From positions 3,348,001 through 3,412,000 of the forward strand of contig NZ_JACCAC010000001.1 of NCBI RefSeq assembly GCF_013409425.1: DNA of 64,000 bases, in the 5' to 3' direction. Numbering within the stretch: position 1 is the stretch's first letter; every line of letters begins with the position of its first letter. Of the stretch, positions 15,320 through 27,024 are shown piece after piece. The notes beneath the pieces are model-generated. The model worked only from the letters and a program-made list of their open reading frames with translations, did no database searches and was not told the DNA's origin. The DNA comes from Nocardioides perillae (GTDB lineage: Bacteria > Actinomycetota > Actinomycetes > Propionibacteriales > Nocardioidaceae). Position numbers and translations under genes: made by a program.

Positions 15320-15981
15320 CGCCCGCCTCCCGCGGGGTCGCCACCGAGGTCCTCGGCCGGGGCGTCGAGGCGCGCGGCGGGCGTGCGCTCGCGCGGCGGG
15401 TCGCCCGCCAGCTCGACCGAGGCCCAGGCGGTCTCCCACCAGGCGGTGGGCGTCGGCTCGGGCACGACCTGGTCGGGGTCGGAGAGCTCCGAGCTGGGCT
15501 CGAGAGGCTCGCCGTCGACGTCGATCACCTGGTAGCCGGTCTCCCCGGGCTCGAGGTAGCCGAAGCGCTTGCGCGCCTGCCCCTGCACGAACTCGGGGTC
15601 CTGCCAGCGGCGCTTCTCGCGCTCGAGCCGGTCGATGTCGGCCTGGCGCTCGGCGATGGCGCTCTTGAGGTCCCCGATGCGCGCGCGCTGGTCGAGGAAG
15701 GCGCGCATGGAGGAGGCGTAGGAGACCGCGAGCAGCCCGAGCACCAGCACGAGCACGACGGCCCGGCCGGTCAGCCGCGGCCGACGGCGCGCCGCGGCGG
15801 CCGCGCCTCGTGCGCGCTCCGCCCCGCGCAGCGCACGCTCACGCGCCGACGCGCTCGAGCCGCCCGAGGCGCGCCCGCGCGCCGGCCGGCCGCCTCGCGC
15901 GCTGGGTCGCGGGTCGGGTCGCGACGCGGGCCGTCGCCCCGGTCCGGCGGGTCGGCCGCCCGGTGTGCGCCCCTGCGCCAT
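15316..15981 (-). CDS. ftsB: Septum formation initiator, FtsB/DivIC family
   Basis: 221 aa bitopic membrane protein. A long, basic, probably disordered cytoplasmic N-terminus of about 90 residues precedes one membrane segment (AVVLVLVLGLLAVSYA), then a coiled coil (QRARIGDLKSAIAERQADID) and the family motif KRRWQDPEFVQGQARKRFGY. A Pro/Glu-rich tail follows. It belongs to the FtsQLB divisome subcomplex that activates septal peptidoglycan synthesis. The ATG at 15981 has GAGG in the leader. The start lies 77 bp downstream of the eno stop, across a strong hairpin, so read-through or its own promoter is needed. Confidence 0.9.
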   Translation of the reverse strand: MAQGRTPGGRPAGPGRRPASRPDPRPSARGGRPARGRASGGSSASARERALRGAERARGAAAAARRRPRLTGRAVVLVLVLGLLAVSYASSMRAFLDQRARIGDLKSAIAERQADIDRLEREKRRWQDPEFVQGQARKRFGYLEPGETGYQVIDVDGEPLEPSSELSDPDQVVPEPTPTAWWETAWASVELAGDPPRERTPAARLDAPAEDLGGDPAGGGR

Positions 15982-16013
15982 CTCAGCCTCCCCGCTGCCC
16001 CTCGTGACGTGGC

Positions 16014-16044
16014 GGTCCCCGGCGCCGCACCGGCGCCGGGGACC
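16014..16044 (-). terminator. Hairpin between eno and ftsB
   Basis: A perfect 14-bp GC-rich stem (GGTCCCCGGCGCCG and complement) with a 3-nt loop starts 14 bp past the eno stop. It probably terminates or attenuates eno transcription ahead of ftsB. Confidence 0.75.
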
Positions 16045-16057
16045 CATCCTGCCTGCT

Positions 16058-18097
<2,040 letters not shown>

Positions 18098-18101
<4 letters not shown>

Positions 18102-18880
18102 CCGCAGCGCTGCTCGGCCGGCAGCGCGGCCGCGGCCTGGCCGGCGTCGCCGTCGGCGGCGACCGCGAGGTCGGTGACCGGCACCGACGCGGACGTGTCG
18201 GTGGGCTGGAAGAAGCCGCCGATGAGGGCGTTGACGTCCTCGAGCGTCGGCTCCTCGGGGATCTCCGCCACCTCGACGCGCATGCCGATGCTCGGGGAGA
18301 ACTCCACCTCGGACTCCCGCAGGAAGTCGGCGAGCTCGCGGAGCCCGGCGGCGGTGCGCACCGTGAGGTCGGCCTGCTCGTCGCCCAACACCGCCGAGCC
18401 GATCTCGCTCAGCGTCGTCGGCACGTAGACCTGGGCCGACTGCACCTCGACGAAGGCCTCGCGCTCGTCCTCGGGCAGCGTCTCGGCCAGGCCGCGCAAC
18501 CGCACGACCTCGCGGTTGAAGTCGCTCGTGGGGGACGCGTCGTACTCCTCGGCGAGCTGCTCGACGGCCGAGCGCAGGGCGAGCAGCACGGCCGCGGAGC
18601 GGCGCACCTCCAGCAGCGGGACGGCCTGCTGCTGCTGCTCGAGCTGCGGCTCGAAGTAGGTGCACAGCGCCTCGGAGGCCTCGCTGAGCGTGTCCTCGGT
18701 GACCACCTCGTCGCCGACGACCACCGCCGCGCCGGGCTGCAGGCCGGCACAGCCCGCCAGCAGGACGGCCGCGCCCAGGGCGCCGGCGACGGGCGCGGCC
18801 AGGCGGGACAGGCCAGCACAGGACAGGCCGGCACGGGACAGGGCGGCACGGGGGCGAGGGGCGCGGCTCACGGCGCACAT
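18098..18880 (-). CDS. Lipoprotein, SurA N-terminal-like
   Basis: 260 aa. An Arg/Ala-rich leader is followed by GALGAAVLLAGCAGLQ, a good lipobox. The mature part begins with VVVGDEVVTEDTLSEASEALC, resembling the SurA/PrsA N-terminal chaperone segment, and is largely helical; no PPIase domain is recognised. The position between mfd and mazG fits the actinobacterial SurA-N lipoproteins. The start is uncertain: ATG at 18880 is used; a GTG at 18871 is also possible, and neither has a clear Shine-Dalgarno. The role in protein folding at the membrane exterior is inferred. Confidence 0.75.
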
Positions 18881-18932
18881 TGAACCAGCCGCGGGCACGC
18901 CGGTGTGACCCGGCCCACGTCGGACCGCAGGC

Positions 18933-21900
18933 TCACGAGGCGGGGTCGAGCACCCCCTCGACGACCTGCCGGGCCCACTCGAGCAGCGCGATGCCGTAGA
19001 TCGGCTTGCCGCCGATCACGGCCGTCTGCGGGCGCGGCACCAGCACCGTGGAGGTGGCGGGCTTGACCAAGGCGCCCTTGTGCAGCCGCTGCAGGCGCAC
19101 CTGGCGCGACTCCGGCAGGTCGACGGGCGCGAAGCGCACGTGCTTGCCCGCGATCGTGACCTCCGTGATGCCCGCCTGGCGCACCCGCGCACGGAACCGC
19201 GCGACGAGCAGCAGCGAGGCCACGGCCTCGGGCGGCTCGCCGTAGCGGTCGAGCAGCTCCTCGGCGACGGCGTCGACGTCGGCGTCGGTGCGCACCTCCG
19301 CGAGCCGCTTGTAGACCTCGAGCCGCAGCCGCTCGGAGGGGATGTAGTCGTGGGGCAGGTGGGCGTCGACGGGCAGCTCGATCCGCACCTCACCGAGCTC
19401 CTCGCCGCCGTCGCCCTTGAAGTCCTGCACCGCCTCGCCGACGAGGCGGACGTAGAGGTCGAAGCCGACGTCCGCGATGTGGCCCGACTGCTCGCCGCCG
19501 AGCAGGTTGCCCGCGCCGCGGATCTCGAGGTCCTTCATCGCGATCGCCATGCCGCCGCCGAGGTCGGAGTGCTGGGCGAGGGTCGCGAGGCGCTCGTGGG
19601 CGGTCTCGGTCAGCGGCTTCTCGGCCGGGTAGAGGAAGTACGCGTACGCCCGCTCGCGCGAGCGCCCCACACGGCCGCGCAGCTGGTGCAGCTGGGAGAG
19701 GCCGAGGGTGTCGGCGCGCTCGATGATCATGGTGTTGGCGTTGGAGACGTCGAGGCCCGACTCGACCAGCGTCGTGCAGACGAGCACGTCGAAGCGCTTC
19801 TCCCAGAAGTCGACCATCACCTGCTCGAGCTGCCGCTCCCCCATCTGGCCGTGGGCGGTGGCCACCCGCGCCTCGGGCACCAGCTCCTTCAGCCGCGCCG
19901 CCGCCTTCTCGATCGACTGCACCCGGTTGTGGATGTAGAAGACCTGGCCGTCGCGCAGCAGCTCGCGGCGGATCGCGGCCGTGACCTGGCGGTCCTCGTA
20001 GGCCCCGACGTAGGTGAGCACCGGGTGGCGCTCCTCGGGCGGCGTCGCGATCGTCGACATCTCGCGGATGCCGGTCACCGCCATCTCGAGCGTGCGCGGG
20101 ATCGGCGTCGCGCTCATGGAGAGCACGTCGACCGACGTGCGCATCCGCTTCATCTGCTCCTTGTGCTCGACGCCGAAGCGCTGCTCCTCGTCGACGATGA
20201 TCAGCCCGAGGTCCTTGAAGCGGATGTCGGGGTTGAGCAGCCGGTGGGTGCCGATCACCACGTCGACGGTGCCGTCGGCGAGGCCGGCCAGCACCTCGGT
20301 CGCCTCCTTGTCGCTCTGGAAGCGGCTGAGGGCCTTCATCGTCACCGGGAAGCCGGTCATGCGCTCGGCGAAGGTCGAGAAGTGCTGGTTGACCAGCAGC
20401 GTGGTCGGCACGAGCACCGCGACCTGCTTGCCGTCCTGCACCGCCTTGAAGGCCGCGCGCACCGCGATCTCGGTCTTGCCGTAGCCCACGTCGCCGCAGA
20501 CCAGCCGGTCCATCGGCACCGTGCGCATCATGTCGGCCTTCACCTCGTCGACCGTGCTGAGCTGGTCGGCGGTCTCGGTGAAGGGGAAGGCGTCCTCCAT
20601 CTCGCGCTGCCACGGGGTGTCGGGGCCGAAGGCGTGGCCCTGGGTCGCCTGCCGCGCGGCGTACAGCTTGATGAGCTCGGCGGCGATCTCGCGCACGGCC
20701 TTGCGGGCCTTGTTCTTGCGCTTGGTCCAGTCGCCGCCGCCCAGGCGGTCGAGCGAGGGCTGCTCGCCACCGACGTAGCGGGTGACCTGGTCGAGCGCGT
20801 CTGCCGGCACGTAGAGGCGGTCGGGCGGGCCGCCGCGCTTGGACGCGCCGTACTCGAGCACGAGGTACTCGCGGACCGCGCCCCCGACCTCGCGCTGCTT
20901 CATCTCCACGAAGCGGCCGACGCCGTGCTGCTCGTGCACGACGAAGTCCCCCGCCTTGAGCTCCAGCGGGTCGATCTGGCGCTTGCGGCGCGCGGGCATC
21001 TTGCGCATGTCGCGCGTCGAGGCGCGCTGGCCGGAGATGTCCTCGCCGGTGAGCAGCGCGACCCGGTTGACCGGGTCGACGAAGCCCTGCGCGAGCGAGC
21101 CGCAGCTGACCGTGACCAGGTCGCGGGGCGGGGCGTCGTCGAGGTCGTCCACCAGGCGCGCGGCGACGTCGTGCTCGCCGAGCGCCTCGACGGTGCGCTG
21201 CGCCGGGCCGTGGCCGGGGTGCAGGACGACCACGCGGAAGCCGTCGGCCACCCAGCCCGCCAGGTCGCGGATGGCGCGCTCGACGTCGCCGCGGTAGGCC
21301 TCGGCGGGCTGCATCGGCAGCGCGCGGCTCTCGACCGCCCCGATGCGGACGTCGAGGTCGACCTCGGGGCCACGGGTGCGGGCGGCCTCGTCGGCCGGCA
21401 GGTCGTCGGTGGCGATGCCGAAGGGGCTGACGGTCCACCACGTGTGCCCCGCGGCGAGCGCGACCTCGCGGACGTCGGCGAGCGTGCGGTAGGACGCCGC
21501 GCCGAGGTCGATCGGCGCGGTGCCACCGCCGGCGGCCGCGGCCCACGAGGCACCGAGGAACTCCTCGCTCGTCGCCACCAGGTCGTGGGCGCGGCTGCGC
21601 GCACGCTCGGGGTCCATCAGCAGCACGGCCGTGCCGGCCGGCACCAGCTCGACGAGCAGCTCCATCTCGTCGACGAGCGCGGGCGCGAGCGACTCCATGC
21701 CCTCCACGGCGATGCCCGCGGCGACCTTGTCGGTGAGCTCGAGCAGCTGCGGGTGGGCCTCGCCGAGGGCCTTCGCCCGCGCCCGGACCTCCTCGGTCAG
21801 CAGCAGCTCGCGGCACGGCGGCGCCCAGAGCCGCTCGACCGTGTCGAGGGTGCGCTGGTCGGCGACCGCGAAGGCGCGGACCTCCTCGACCTCGTCACCC

Positions 21901-22574
21901 CAGAACTCCACGCGCAGCGGGTGCTCCTCGGTGGGCGGGAAGACGTCGACGATGCCGCCGCGCACGGCGAACTCGCCACGCTTCTCCACCAGGTCCACCC
22001 GCGTGTACGCCGCGTCCGCCAGGGCGCGCACGGTGTCGTCGAGCGACGCGGTCTGGCCGGGCACCAGCTCGACGGGCACGAGGTCGGCCAGGCCCTGCAC
22101 CTGGGGCTGCAGCAGGGAGCGGACCGGCGCGACCACGACGTCGAGGGGGCCGTTGGAGGCGTCGGTGCCGGGGTGCTTCAGCCGGCGCAGCACCGCCAGG
22201 CGCCGACCGACGGTGTCGCTGCGCGGGCTGAGGCGCTCGTGGGGCAGCGTCTCCCAGCTCGGGTAGAGCGCCACCCGCTCCGCCGGCAGCAGGTCGCCGA
22301 GCCACTCCACCAGGTCCTCGGCCTCGCGGGCCGTGGCGGTGACGGCCAGCACCGTGCGACCCGCGTCCACCAGCCCCTTGACCACGAACGGGCGGGCCGC
22401 GGCCGGACCCGTGAGGTCGAGGGTCGGCAGCGTGCCGTCGCGCAGCTCCTCGAGCGCGGTGGCGAGCACCGGGTCGGCGAGGACGGCGTCGGCCAGGCCG
22501 CCCAGGTGGCCGGAGGCGGTCGCGGGGGCGGTCGACGAGGCGGTGGCGGTCGCGGGCGTGGTGGCGGTGGGCAC
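18933..22574 (-). CDS. mfd: Transcription-repair coupling factor
   Basis: 1213 aa, slightly longer than usual because of an Ala/Thr-rich N-terminus. Order: UvrB-like module (LYPSWETLPHERLSPRSDTV), RNA polymerase-interaction domain of CarD type (GDFVVHEQHGVGRFVEM), RecG-like translocase with Walker A GDVGYGKTEIAVRAAF (about 695), DEEQ box IIVDEEQRFG, motif III SMSATPIPRTL, the TRG motif region HSDLGGGMAIAMKDLEIRGAG, and the C-terminal D7 domain. It removes stalled RNA polymerase and recruits UvrA. GTG at 22574 with GGGAG about 9 nt upstream is chosen. The frame is open upstream, but that part overlaps the next gene. Confidence 0.97.
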   Translation of the reverse strand: MPTATTPATATASSTAPATASGHLGGLADAVLADPVLATALEELRDGTLPTLDLTGPAAARPFVVKGLVDAGRTVLAVTATAREAEDLVEWLGDLLPAERVALYPSWETLPHERLSPRSDTVGRRLAVLRRLKHPGTDASNGPLDVVVAPVRSLLQPQVQGLADLVPVELVPGQTASLDDTVRALADAAYTRVDLVEKRGEFAVRGGIVDVFPPTEEHPLRVEFWGDEVEEVRAFAVADQRTLDTVERLWAPPCRELLLTEEVRARAKALGEAHPQLLELTDKVAAGIAVEGMESLAPALVDEMELLVELVPAGTAVLLMDPERARSRAHDLVATSEEFLGASWAAAAGGGTAPIDLGAASYRTLADVREVALAAGHTWWTVSPFGIATDDLPADEAARTRGPEVDLDVRIGAVESRALPMQPAEAYRGDVERAIRDLAGWVADGFRVVVLHPGHGPAQRTVEALGEHDVAARLVDDLDDAPPRDLVTVSCGSLAQGFVDPVNRVALLTGEDISGQRASTRDMRKMPARRKRQIDPLELKAGDFVVHEQHGVGRFVEMKQREVGGAVREYLVLEYGASKRGGPPDRLYVPADALDQVTRYVGGEQPSLDRLGGGDWTKRKNKARKAVREIAAELIKLYAARQATQGHAFGPDTPWQREMEDAFPFTETADQLSTVDEVKADMMRTVPMDRLVCGDVGYGKTEIAVRAAFKAVQDGKQVAVLVPTTLLVNQHFSTFAERMTGFPVTMKALSRFQSDKEATEVLAGLADGTVDVVIGTHRLLNPDIRFKDLGLIIVDEEQRFGVEHKEQMKRMRTSVDVLSMSATPIPRTLEMAVTGIREMSTIATPPEERHPVLTYVGAYEDRQVTAAIRRELLRDGQVFYIHNRVQSIEKAAARLKELVPEARVATAHGQMGERQLEQVMVDFWEKRFDVLVCTTLVESGLDVSNANTMIIERADTLGLSQLHQLRGRVGRSRERAYAYFLYPAEKPLTETAHERLATLAQHSDLGGGMAIAMKDLEIRGAGNLLGGEQSGHIADVGFDLYVRLVGEAVQDFKGDGGEELGEVRIELPVDAHLPHDYIPSERLRLEVYKRLAEVRTDADVDAVAEELLDRYGEPPEAVASLLLVARFRARVRQAGITEVTIAGKHVRFAPVDLPESRQVRLQRLHKGALVKPATSTVLVPRPQTAVIGGKPIYGIALLEWARQVVEGVLDPAS

Positions 22575-22702
22575 CGGGGCTCCCGAGTGGTGGTGGGGCG
22601 GGTCGGACAGCACGGCGACCCCCGGTCCGGCGAGCGGCGGGGGTGCGCAGTCGATCGTACGCCGCGCCCCACCGCACCCCCGGCCCGAGCCGGGCGCGGG
22701 GC

Positions 22703-23911
22703 TCACACCTCGACGCGCCAGGCCTCGCGCACGCTGAGCCGGCCCTGGGTCTGCAGCAGCGCCCGGCGGTAGAGCCGCTCGGCGACGACCACGAGCTCGG
22801 CACCCAGGGCGAGCAGTCCGGCCAGCGCGAGCAGCGCCTGCCACCAGGCGACGTCGCCCTCGAGCAGCCGCAGCGGCATGAGGACGGCCGAGAAGGGCGG
22901 GAGGTAGGAGGCGACGGTGCGCGCGGTGCCCTCGAGCAGCACCGCCCCGAAGAAGACCGCGAGGACGAGCATCGTCACCGGCGTCGCGGTCGACTGCAGG
23001 TCCTCGCTGCGGCTGGCGAGCGCGCCCGCGACGGCCCACAGGCACGACAGCACGGTGAAGCCGGCGAGGAAGAAGACGAGGAACCACCCGACGGCCCCGG
23101 TCACCCCGCCCAGAGCGTCGCCGTAGTCGGTGGCGCGCAGCCCCACGAGCCCGACGGCGACGTAGAGGACGACCTGGGTGAGCGCCAGCACGGTGTTGCC
23201 CACGACCTTGCCGGCCAGCAGCTGGCGCAGCGGCACCGCGACGGCGATCATCTCGGCCAGCCGCGACTGCTTCTCCTCCAGCACCGAGTTGGCCAGGGTG
23301 AAGCCGAAGAGCAGCGAGGCGACGTAGAAGAGCATCGAGAAGGCGTAGCCCAGCAGGTCGCGCAGCTCGCTGGTCGTGCTGTCCCCGGTGAGCTGCTCGA
23401 CCGCCAGCGCACTGCCGCGGGTCAGCTCCTCGACGGTGGTGCCGGCGGCGGCGGCGTTGGCGGTCAGGGCCTGCTCGCGCACGACCGTCTCGACGACGGC
23501 GCGCAGGCCGGCGTCGGCGCCGTCGCGGGTGGTGAGCACCCACCCGGCGCCCGCCCCGTCGCCTCGTGCGGCGCTCGCGGGCGCCAGCACCGCGTCGACC
23601 TCCTCGGCCTCGAGGGCCCGCAGCGCGGCGGCGTCGTCGTCGAGCTCGCGCACCCGCACCTCGACGTCACCGTCGACCTGCGGTGCCCGGGCGGCGCTCG
23701 CCGCCGCGACCTGCTCGGCCTGCGGCGTGGTGACGGCGACGTCGTAGGTGGTCGCGCGACCGCCGAGCCACCCCTGCAGGACGATCACCCCCACCAGGAC
23801 CGCCAGGGTGGCGAGCGTGCCGAGCACGAAGGTGCGGTCGGTCAGCTTCACCACGACCTCGCGCCGGGCCACCAGCGCCCAGGCGTGGCGGGGAGTCGCG
23901 CCGGCGCTCAC
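22703..23911 (-). CDS. ABC-2 type exporter permease (NatB-like)
   Basis: 402 aa. An N-terminal helix (FVLGTLATLAVLVGVIVLQGW) leads to a soluble extracytoplasmic domain of about 160 residues. Five or six hydrophobic segments follow, including YAFSMLFYVASLLFGFTLA, then the conserved cytosolic loop NSVLEEKQSRLAEMIAVAVP, typical of ABC-2 permeases of the NatB/YhaP type. It pairs with the ATPase encoded just upstream (4-bp overlap). NatAB systems export sodium or drugs; the substrate is not determinable. A small hairpin, CCCGGC-CCGA-GCCGGG, sits 9 bp after the stop. Confidence 0.88.
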   Translation of the reverse strand: MSAGATPRHAWALVARREVVVKLTDRTFVLGTLATLAVLVGVIVLQGWLGGRATTYDVAVTTPQAEQVAAASAARAPQVDGDVEVRVRELDDDAAALRALEAEEVDAVLAPASAARGDGAGAGWVLTTRDGADAGLRAVVETVVREQALTANAAAAGTTVEELTRGSALAVEQLTGDSTTSELRDLLGYAFSMLFYVASLLFGFTLANSVLEEKQSRLAEMIAVAVPLRQLLAGKVVGNTVLALTQVVLYVAVGLVGLRATDYGDALGGVTGAVGWFLVFFLAGFTVLSCLWAVAGALASRSEDLQSTATPVTMLVLAVFFGAVLLEGTARTVASYLPPFSAVLMPLRLLEGDVAWWQALLALAGLLALGAELVVVAERLYRRALLQTQGRLSVREAWRVEV

Positions 23912-24822
23912 GCGGTCACCTCGCGGTAGACCTCGGAGAGCTGCGGCACGACGCGGCCGAAGTGCCGCACCGGCCCGCGGGCGACGGCGTCGACCAGCAG
24001 CCGCTGCTCCGCTCCGGGCTCCAGCACCTCGACGACCGCGTCCGGGCCGGCGAGGTCGACGACGCGCACGCCGGCGGCCTCGCGCACCCAGCCGGCGTCG
24101 TCGCACAGCGTCAGCCGGTAGCGCAGCGCGCCGCTCTCGCGGAGCTCGGTGGTCGTGCCCCGGGCCGCGACGCGGCCCCGCGCCATCACCACGAGGCGGT
24201 CGCAGAGCCGGTCGACGAGGTCGAGCTGGTGGGAGGAGAAGAGCACCGGCACCCCGTCGCGGGCGTGCTCGCGGAGCACGTCGGCCATCGCGTCGACGGC
24301 CGCCGGGTCGAGGCCGGAGAACGGCTCGTCGAGCACGAGCACCGCCGGGCGGGGCACGAGCGCCGCGACCACCTGCACGCGCTGCTGGTTGCCCAGGGAG
24401 AGCTTCTGCACCTGCTCGCGCGCCCGGTCGGCCAGACCGAAGCGCTCCAGCAGCGCCAGCACCTCCTGCCGGGCCCGGCCCGCGTCGTCGCCGCGCAACC
24501 GCGCGAGGTGCACGAGCTGGTCGAGCACCGGCTGCTTGGGGTAGAGCCCCCGCTCCTCGGGCATGTAGCCGAAGCGTCGGCGGTCGGCCGCGGTGGCCGG
24601 CCGGTCACCCCAGCGCACCTCCCCCGCGTGGACGGCGAGCACCCCCGTCAGCATCCGCATCGTCGTGGTCTTGCCGGCCCCGTTGCCGCCGACGAACCCG
24701 GTCACCGCGCCCGCCGGCACCTCGAAGGACACGTCGTCGACGGCGACGACCTCCCCGAAGCGACGCGTCAGCCCCCTGGCCTCCAGCACGTGGTCTCCCC
24801 TCCCTGTGCCTGCACCTGTCAT
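23908..24822 (-). CDS. ABC exporter ATP-binding protein (NatA-like)
   Basis: 304 aa. Walker A is GGNGAGKTTTMRML, then the Q-loop region YMPEERGLYPKQPVLDQL. The signature is LSLGNQQRVQVVAAL (LSxGxxQ in a NatA-like variant), Walker B is VLVLDEPFSGLDP, and the H-loop is FSSHQLDLVDRLCD. The C-terminal 85 residues form an accessory domain (DUF4162-like) common in this exporter group. Cytoplasmic ATPase of the exporter completed by the downstream permease. ATG start at 24822. Confidence 0.92.
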   Translation of the reverse strand: MTGAGTGRGDHVLEARGLTRRFGEVVAVDDVSFEVPAGAVTGFVGGNGAGKTTTMRMLTGVLAVHAGEVRWGDRPATAADRRRFGYMPEERGLYPKQPVLDQLVHLARLRGDDAGRARQEVLALLERFGLADRAREQVQKLSLGNQQRVQVVAALVPRPAVLVLDEPFSGLDPAAVDAMADVLREHARDGVPVLFSSHQLDLVDRLCDRLVVMARGRVAARGTTTELRESGALRYRLTLCDDAGWVREAAGVRVVDLAGPDAVVEVLEPGAEQRLLVDAVARGPVRHFGRVVPQLSEVYREVTA

Positions 24823-24843
24823 CCGCCCCCGCAGGGGCCGCGC

Positions 24844-25656
24844 TCAGTCCGTGCCGTGCCGCGCCACGAATGCGAGGATCGCCTCGCTGAGCTCGGGGCG
24901 GCAGACCACCAGGTCGGGCAGCGAGACGTCGTCGGCGTTGTAGACGAGCGGCCCGCCGTCGACGCGCGAGCAGAAGAGCCCGGCCGCGCGGGCCACCGCC
25001 ACGGGCGCGGCGTTGTCCCAGGCGTACTGGCCACCGGCGTGGACGTAGGCGTCGGCCACGTCGCGGACGACCGAGACCACCTTCACGCCCGCGGAGCCCA
25101 TCGGCACCAGCTCGGCGTCGAGCTCGGTGGCGAGCGCCTGCACGAAGGCCGGCGGGCGCGAGCGCGACACCGCGATGCGGGGGCGCTCGGAGGTGCGCGG
25201 CGGCACGACGGCCGGCGCGCCGGTGGTGAAGGTCTCGCCCAGGGCCGGCTGCGCGACCGCACCGGCGGTCAGGTCGCCGGGCCCGGTCGTGCCGTCGCCG
25301 GCACCGCGCGTCCACAGCGCGACGTGCACGGCCCAGTCGTCGCGCGGCGGCTCGGAGAACTCCCGGGTGCCGTCGAGCGGGTCGACGATCCACACCCGGT
25401 CGGCCTCGAGGCGGGCCTTGTCGTCGGCGGCCTCCTCCGACAGCACCGCGTCGTCGGGTCGGTGCGCGGCCAGCAGCGCCACCAGCAGCTCGTGGGCGGC
25501 GCGGTCGCCCGCGTCCTTCAGCTCGCGGCCCTCCAGCCCCTGCTCGCGCACCTGCAGCAGGCGGTCGCCGGCCGCGGCGGCCAGCCAGCCGGCCAGGGCG
25601 TGGTCGTCGCCGAGCACGTCGGCGGGCGGGACGGGGAGGGCGTCGGGGCTCGTCAC
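24844..25656 (-). CDS. cysQ: 3'(2'),5'-bisphosphate nucleotidase / inositol monophosphatase family (CysQ-like)
   Basis: 270 aa. Li-sensitive phosphatase motifs are present: LKDAGDRAAHELL, VLSEEAAD (metal Glu), RVWIVDPLDGTREFSE (the WIVDPLDGT signature) and YAWDNAAPVAVARAAG (catalytic Asp). CysQ enzymes hydrolyse 3'-phosphoadenosine 5'-phosphate, the by-product of sulfotransferases and PAPS reduction, to AMP. Related members act on inositol phosphates, so the substrate is probable, not proven. It may matter that three sulfotransferases lie at 41-45 kb. GTG at 25656 with AAGG upstream is chosen over GTG at 25665. Confidence 0.85.
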   Translation of the reverse strand: MTSPDALPVPPADVLGDDHALAGWLAAAAGDRLLQVREQGLEGRELKDAGDRAAHELLVALLAAHRPDDAVLSEEAADDKARLEADRVWIVDPLDGTREFSEPPRDDWAVHVALWTRGAGDGTTGPGDLTAGAVAQPALGETFTTGAPAVVPPRTSERPRIAVSRSRPPAFVQALATELDAELVPMGSAGVKVVSVVRDVADAYVHAGGQYAWDNAAPVAVARAAGLFCSRVDGGPLVYNADDVSLPDLVVCRPELSEAILAFVARHGTD

Positions 25657-25683
25657 GGCGCCCACCTTCTCACGCAGCCGTCC

Positions 25684-26316
25684 TCACCCCTGCGGGGGCA
25701 GCAGGCCGTGGTGCGCCAGCAGCCGGCGCAGCGCGTCGGTGCCGTCCTCGGCGCACCAGACCTCGCCGCGCAGGCCCGCGGACCGCGCGGACGCGACGTA
25801 CTGCTCGCTGTCGTCGACGAGCAGCAGCGTGCCCGGGTCGGCGCCGAGCCGTCGGGCCACCTCGGCGAAGAACCCGGGGTCGGACTTGGTCAGCCCGAGC
25901 TCGCAGGAGACGAAGAGCTGCTCGAACAGCTCGGCGTAGCCGAGCCCGTCGCGCATGTACGCCGCGCGGTGGTCGTTCTGGTTCGTCACCAGGTGGCGCG
26001 GCACCCCGGCCTCGCGCAGCTCGCGCACGACCGCGACCGTGCCGGCCTGCGCCTCGACGCGGTGCCAGTGCGGCAGCAGCTCGTCGACGCGGTCGCCGAT
26101 GCCCCACCGCTCCGTGACCTCGCGCAGGACGTCGACGAAGCGTCGACGCCCGCGCATCGCGTCGTGCTCGGCGGCCCAGAGCTCGTCGACGAACTCCTGG
26201 CCGCGCGCCTGCTCCACCTGCCCGCGCAGGTGGTCGACCCAGCCCGGCGGGTTGGTCTGCAGCACCCCGTCGGCGTCGAGGAGCAGCTGCTGCGCGGCCG
26301 GCGCCCCGCGGCTCAC
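25684..26316 (-). CDS. HAD-superfamily hydrolase
   Basis: 210 aa. Motif I is [11 protein letters not shown] (DxD nucleophile and acid/base pair), motif II is [10 protein letters not shown], motif III Lys is in [12 protein letters not shown], and motif IV is [12 protein letters not shown] helical cap between motifs I and II places it in subfamily I (haloacid dehalogenase/phosphatase-like). It is probably a small-molecule phosphatase; the substrate is unknown. The GTG start overlaps the pth stop by 4 bp, so it is in the pth unit. Confidence 0.88.
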   Translation of the reverse strand: MSRGAPAAQQLLLDADGVLQTNPPGWVDHLRGQVEQARGQEFVDELWAAEHDAMRGRRRFVDVLREVTERWGIGDRVDELLPHWHRVEAQAGTVAVVRELREAGVPRHLVTNQNDHRAAYMRDGLGYAELFEQLFVSCELGLTKSDPGFFAEVARRLGADPGTLLLVDDSEQYVASARSAGLRGEVWCAEDGTDALRRLLAHHGLLPPQG

Positions 26317-26921
26317 GAGTTGTGCCGTTGCTGGGTGCGCTCGAGGCCCTCGGTAAGCAGGCACTCGACGGCGTCGGCGGCGTCGCCGACCGCGAAGGGC
26401 AGCTCCCTGCGCTCGGTCGAGGACCAGTTCGAGAGCACGAAGTCGGAGACCTCCTGGCGGCCCGGGGGCCGGCCGATGCCGGCGCGCACGCGGTGGAAGT
26501 CGCCGGTGCCCAGCGAGGAGCGCATCGAGCGCAGGCCGTTGTGGCCGTTGTCGCCGCCGCCGAGCTTCACTCGCAGCGTCGCGAACGGCAGGTCGAGCTC
26601 GTCGTGCACCGCGACCACGCGGGCGGGCGGCACCTTGTAGAAGGTCGCGAGCGCCTTGACCGGGCCGCCCACCTCGTTCATGAAGGAGCGCGGCTTGGCC
26701 AGCACCAGGCGCGGCCCCGGGCTGCCGGGGACACCCAGGCGGCCCTCGACGACCTCGGCGCGCCCCGTCCCGTGCTTGCGGAACCTCTCCCGCAGCCGGT
26801 CGGCGAGCTCCTCGACGACGAGGTAGCCGACGTTGTGCCGGTGGCCGGCGTACTCCGGGCCGGGGTTGCCGAGGCCGACCACCAGCCAGGCCCCGGTCGC
26901 CTCGTCGCTCGCTGCGCTCAT
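26313..26921 (-). CDS. pth: Peptidyl-tRNA hydrolase
   Basis: 202 aa, standard length. It recycles tRNA from peptidyl-tRNA dropped by stalled ribosomes. Conserved: [21 protein letters not shown] (catalytic His in the HNVG stretch), [30 protein letters not shown] (catalytic Asp), [13 protein letters not shown] and [16 protein letters not shown] at 26921 is preferred over an upstream in-frame start because the family begins a few residues before the LVVGLG strand. It lies downstream of rplY, a usual actinobacterial pairing, with a hairpin between. Confidence 0.96.
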   Translation of the reverse strand: MSAASDEATGAWLVVGLGNPGPEYAGHRHNVGYLVVEELADRLRERFRKHGTGRAEVVEGRLGVPGSPGPRLVLAKPRSFMNEVGGPVKALATFYKVPPARVVAVHDELDLPFATLRVKLGGGDNGHNGLRSMRSSLGTGDFHRVRAGIGRPPGRQEVSDFVLSNWSSTERRELPFAVGDAADAVECLLTEGLERTQQRHNS

Positions 26922-26957
26922 GGTGCAGCAGTATCCCGGCAGCCGCACCGACGACGA

Positions 26958-26993
26958 CGCCCCGGGTCGGACCGGGTGGTCCGAGCCGGGGCG
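26958..26993 (-). terminator. Hairpin between rplY and pth
   Basis: A 16-bp stem with one mismatch (CGCCCCGGGTCGGACC against its partner) and a GGGT loop lies 32 bp past the rplY stop. Confidence 0.75.
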
Positions 26994-27024
26994 TCGGGTG
27001 CTGCTGGGTGCTGCGGGGTGCGGG

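Noticed and set aside
19080..22772. A 1230-codon open frame antisense to mfd
   Set aside because: Mirror of the mfd codon pattern; no family resemblance.
22575..23543. N-terminal extension of Mfd
   Set aside because: It overlaps the ABC exporter permease on the same strand in another frame. GTG at 22574 has a Shine-Dalgarno and fits the family length.
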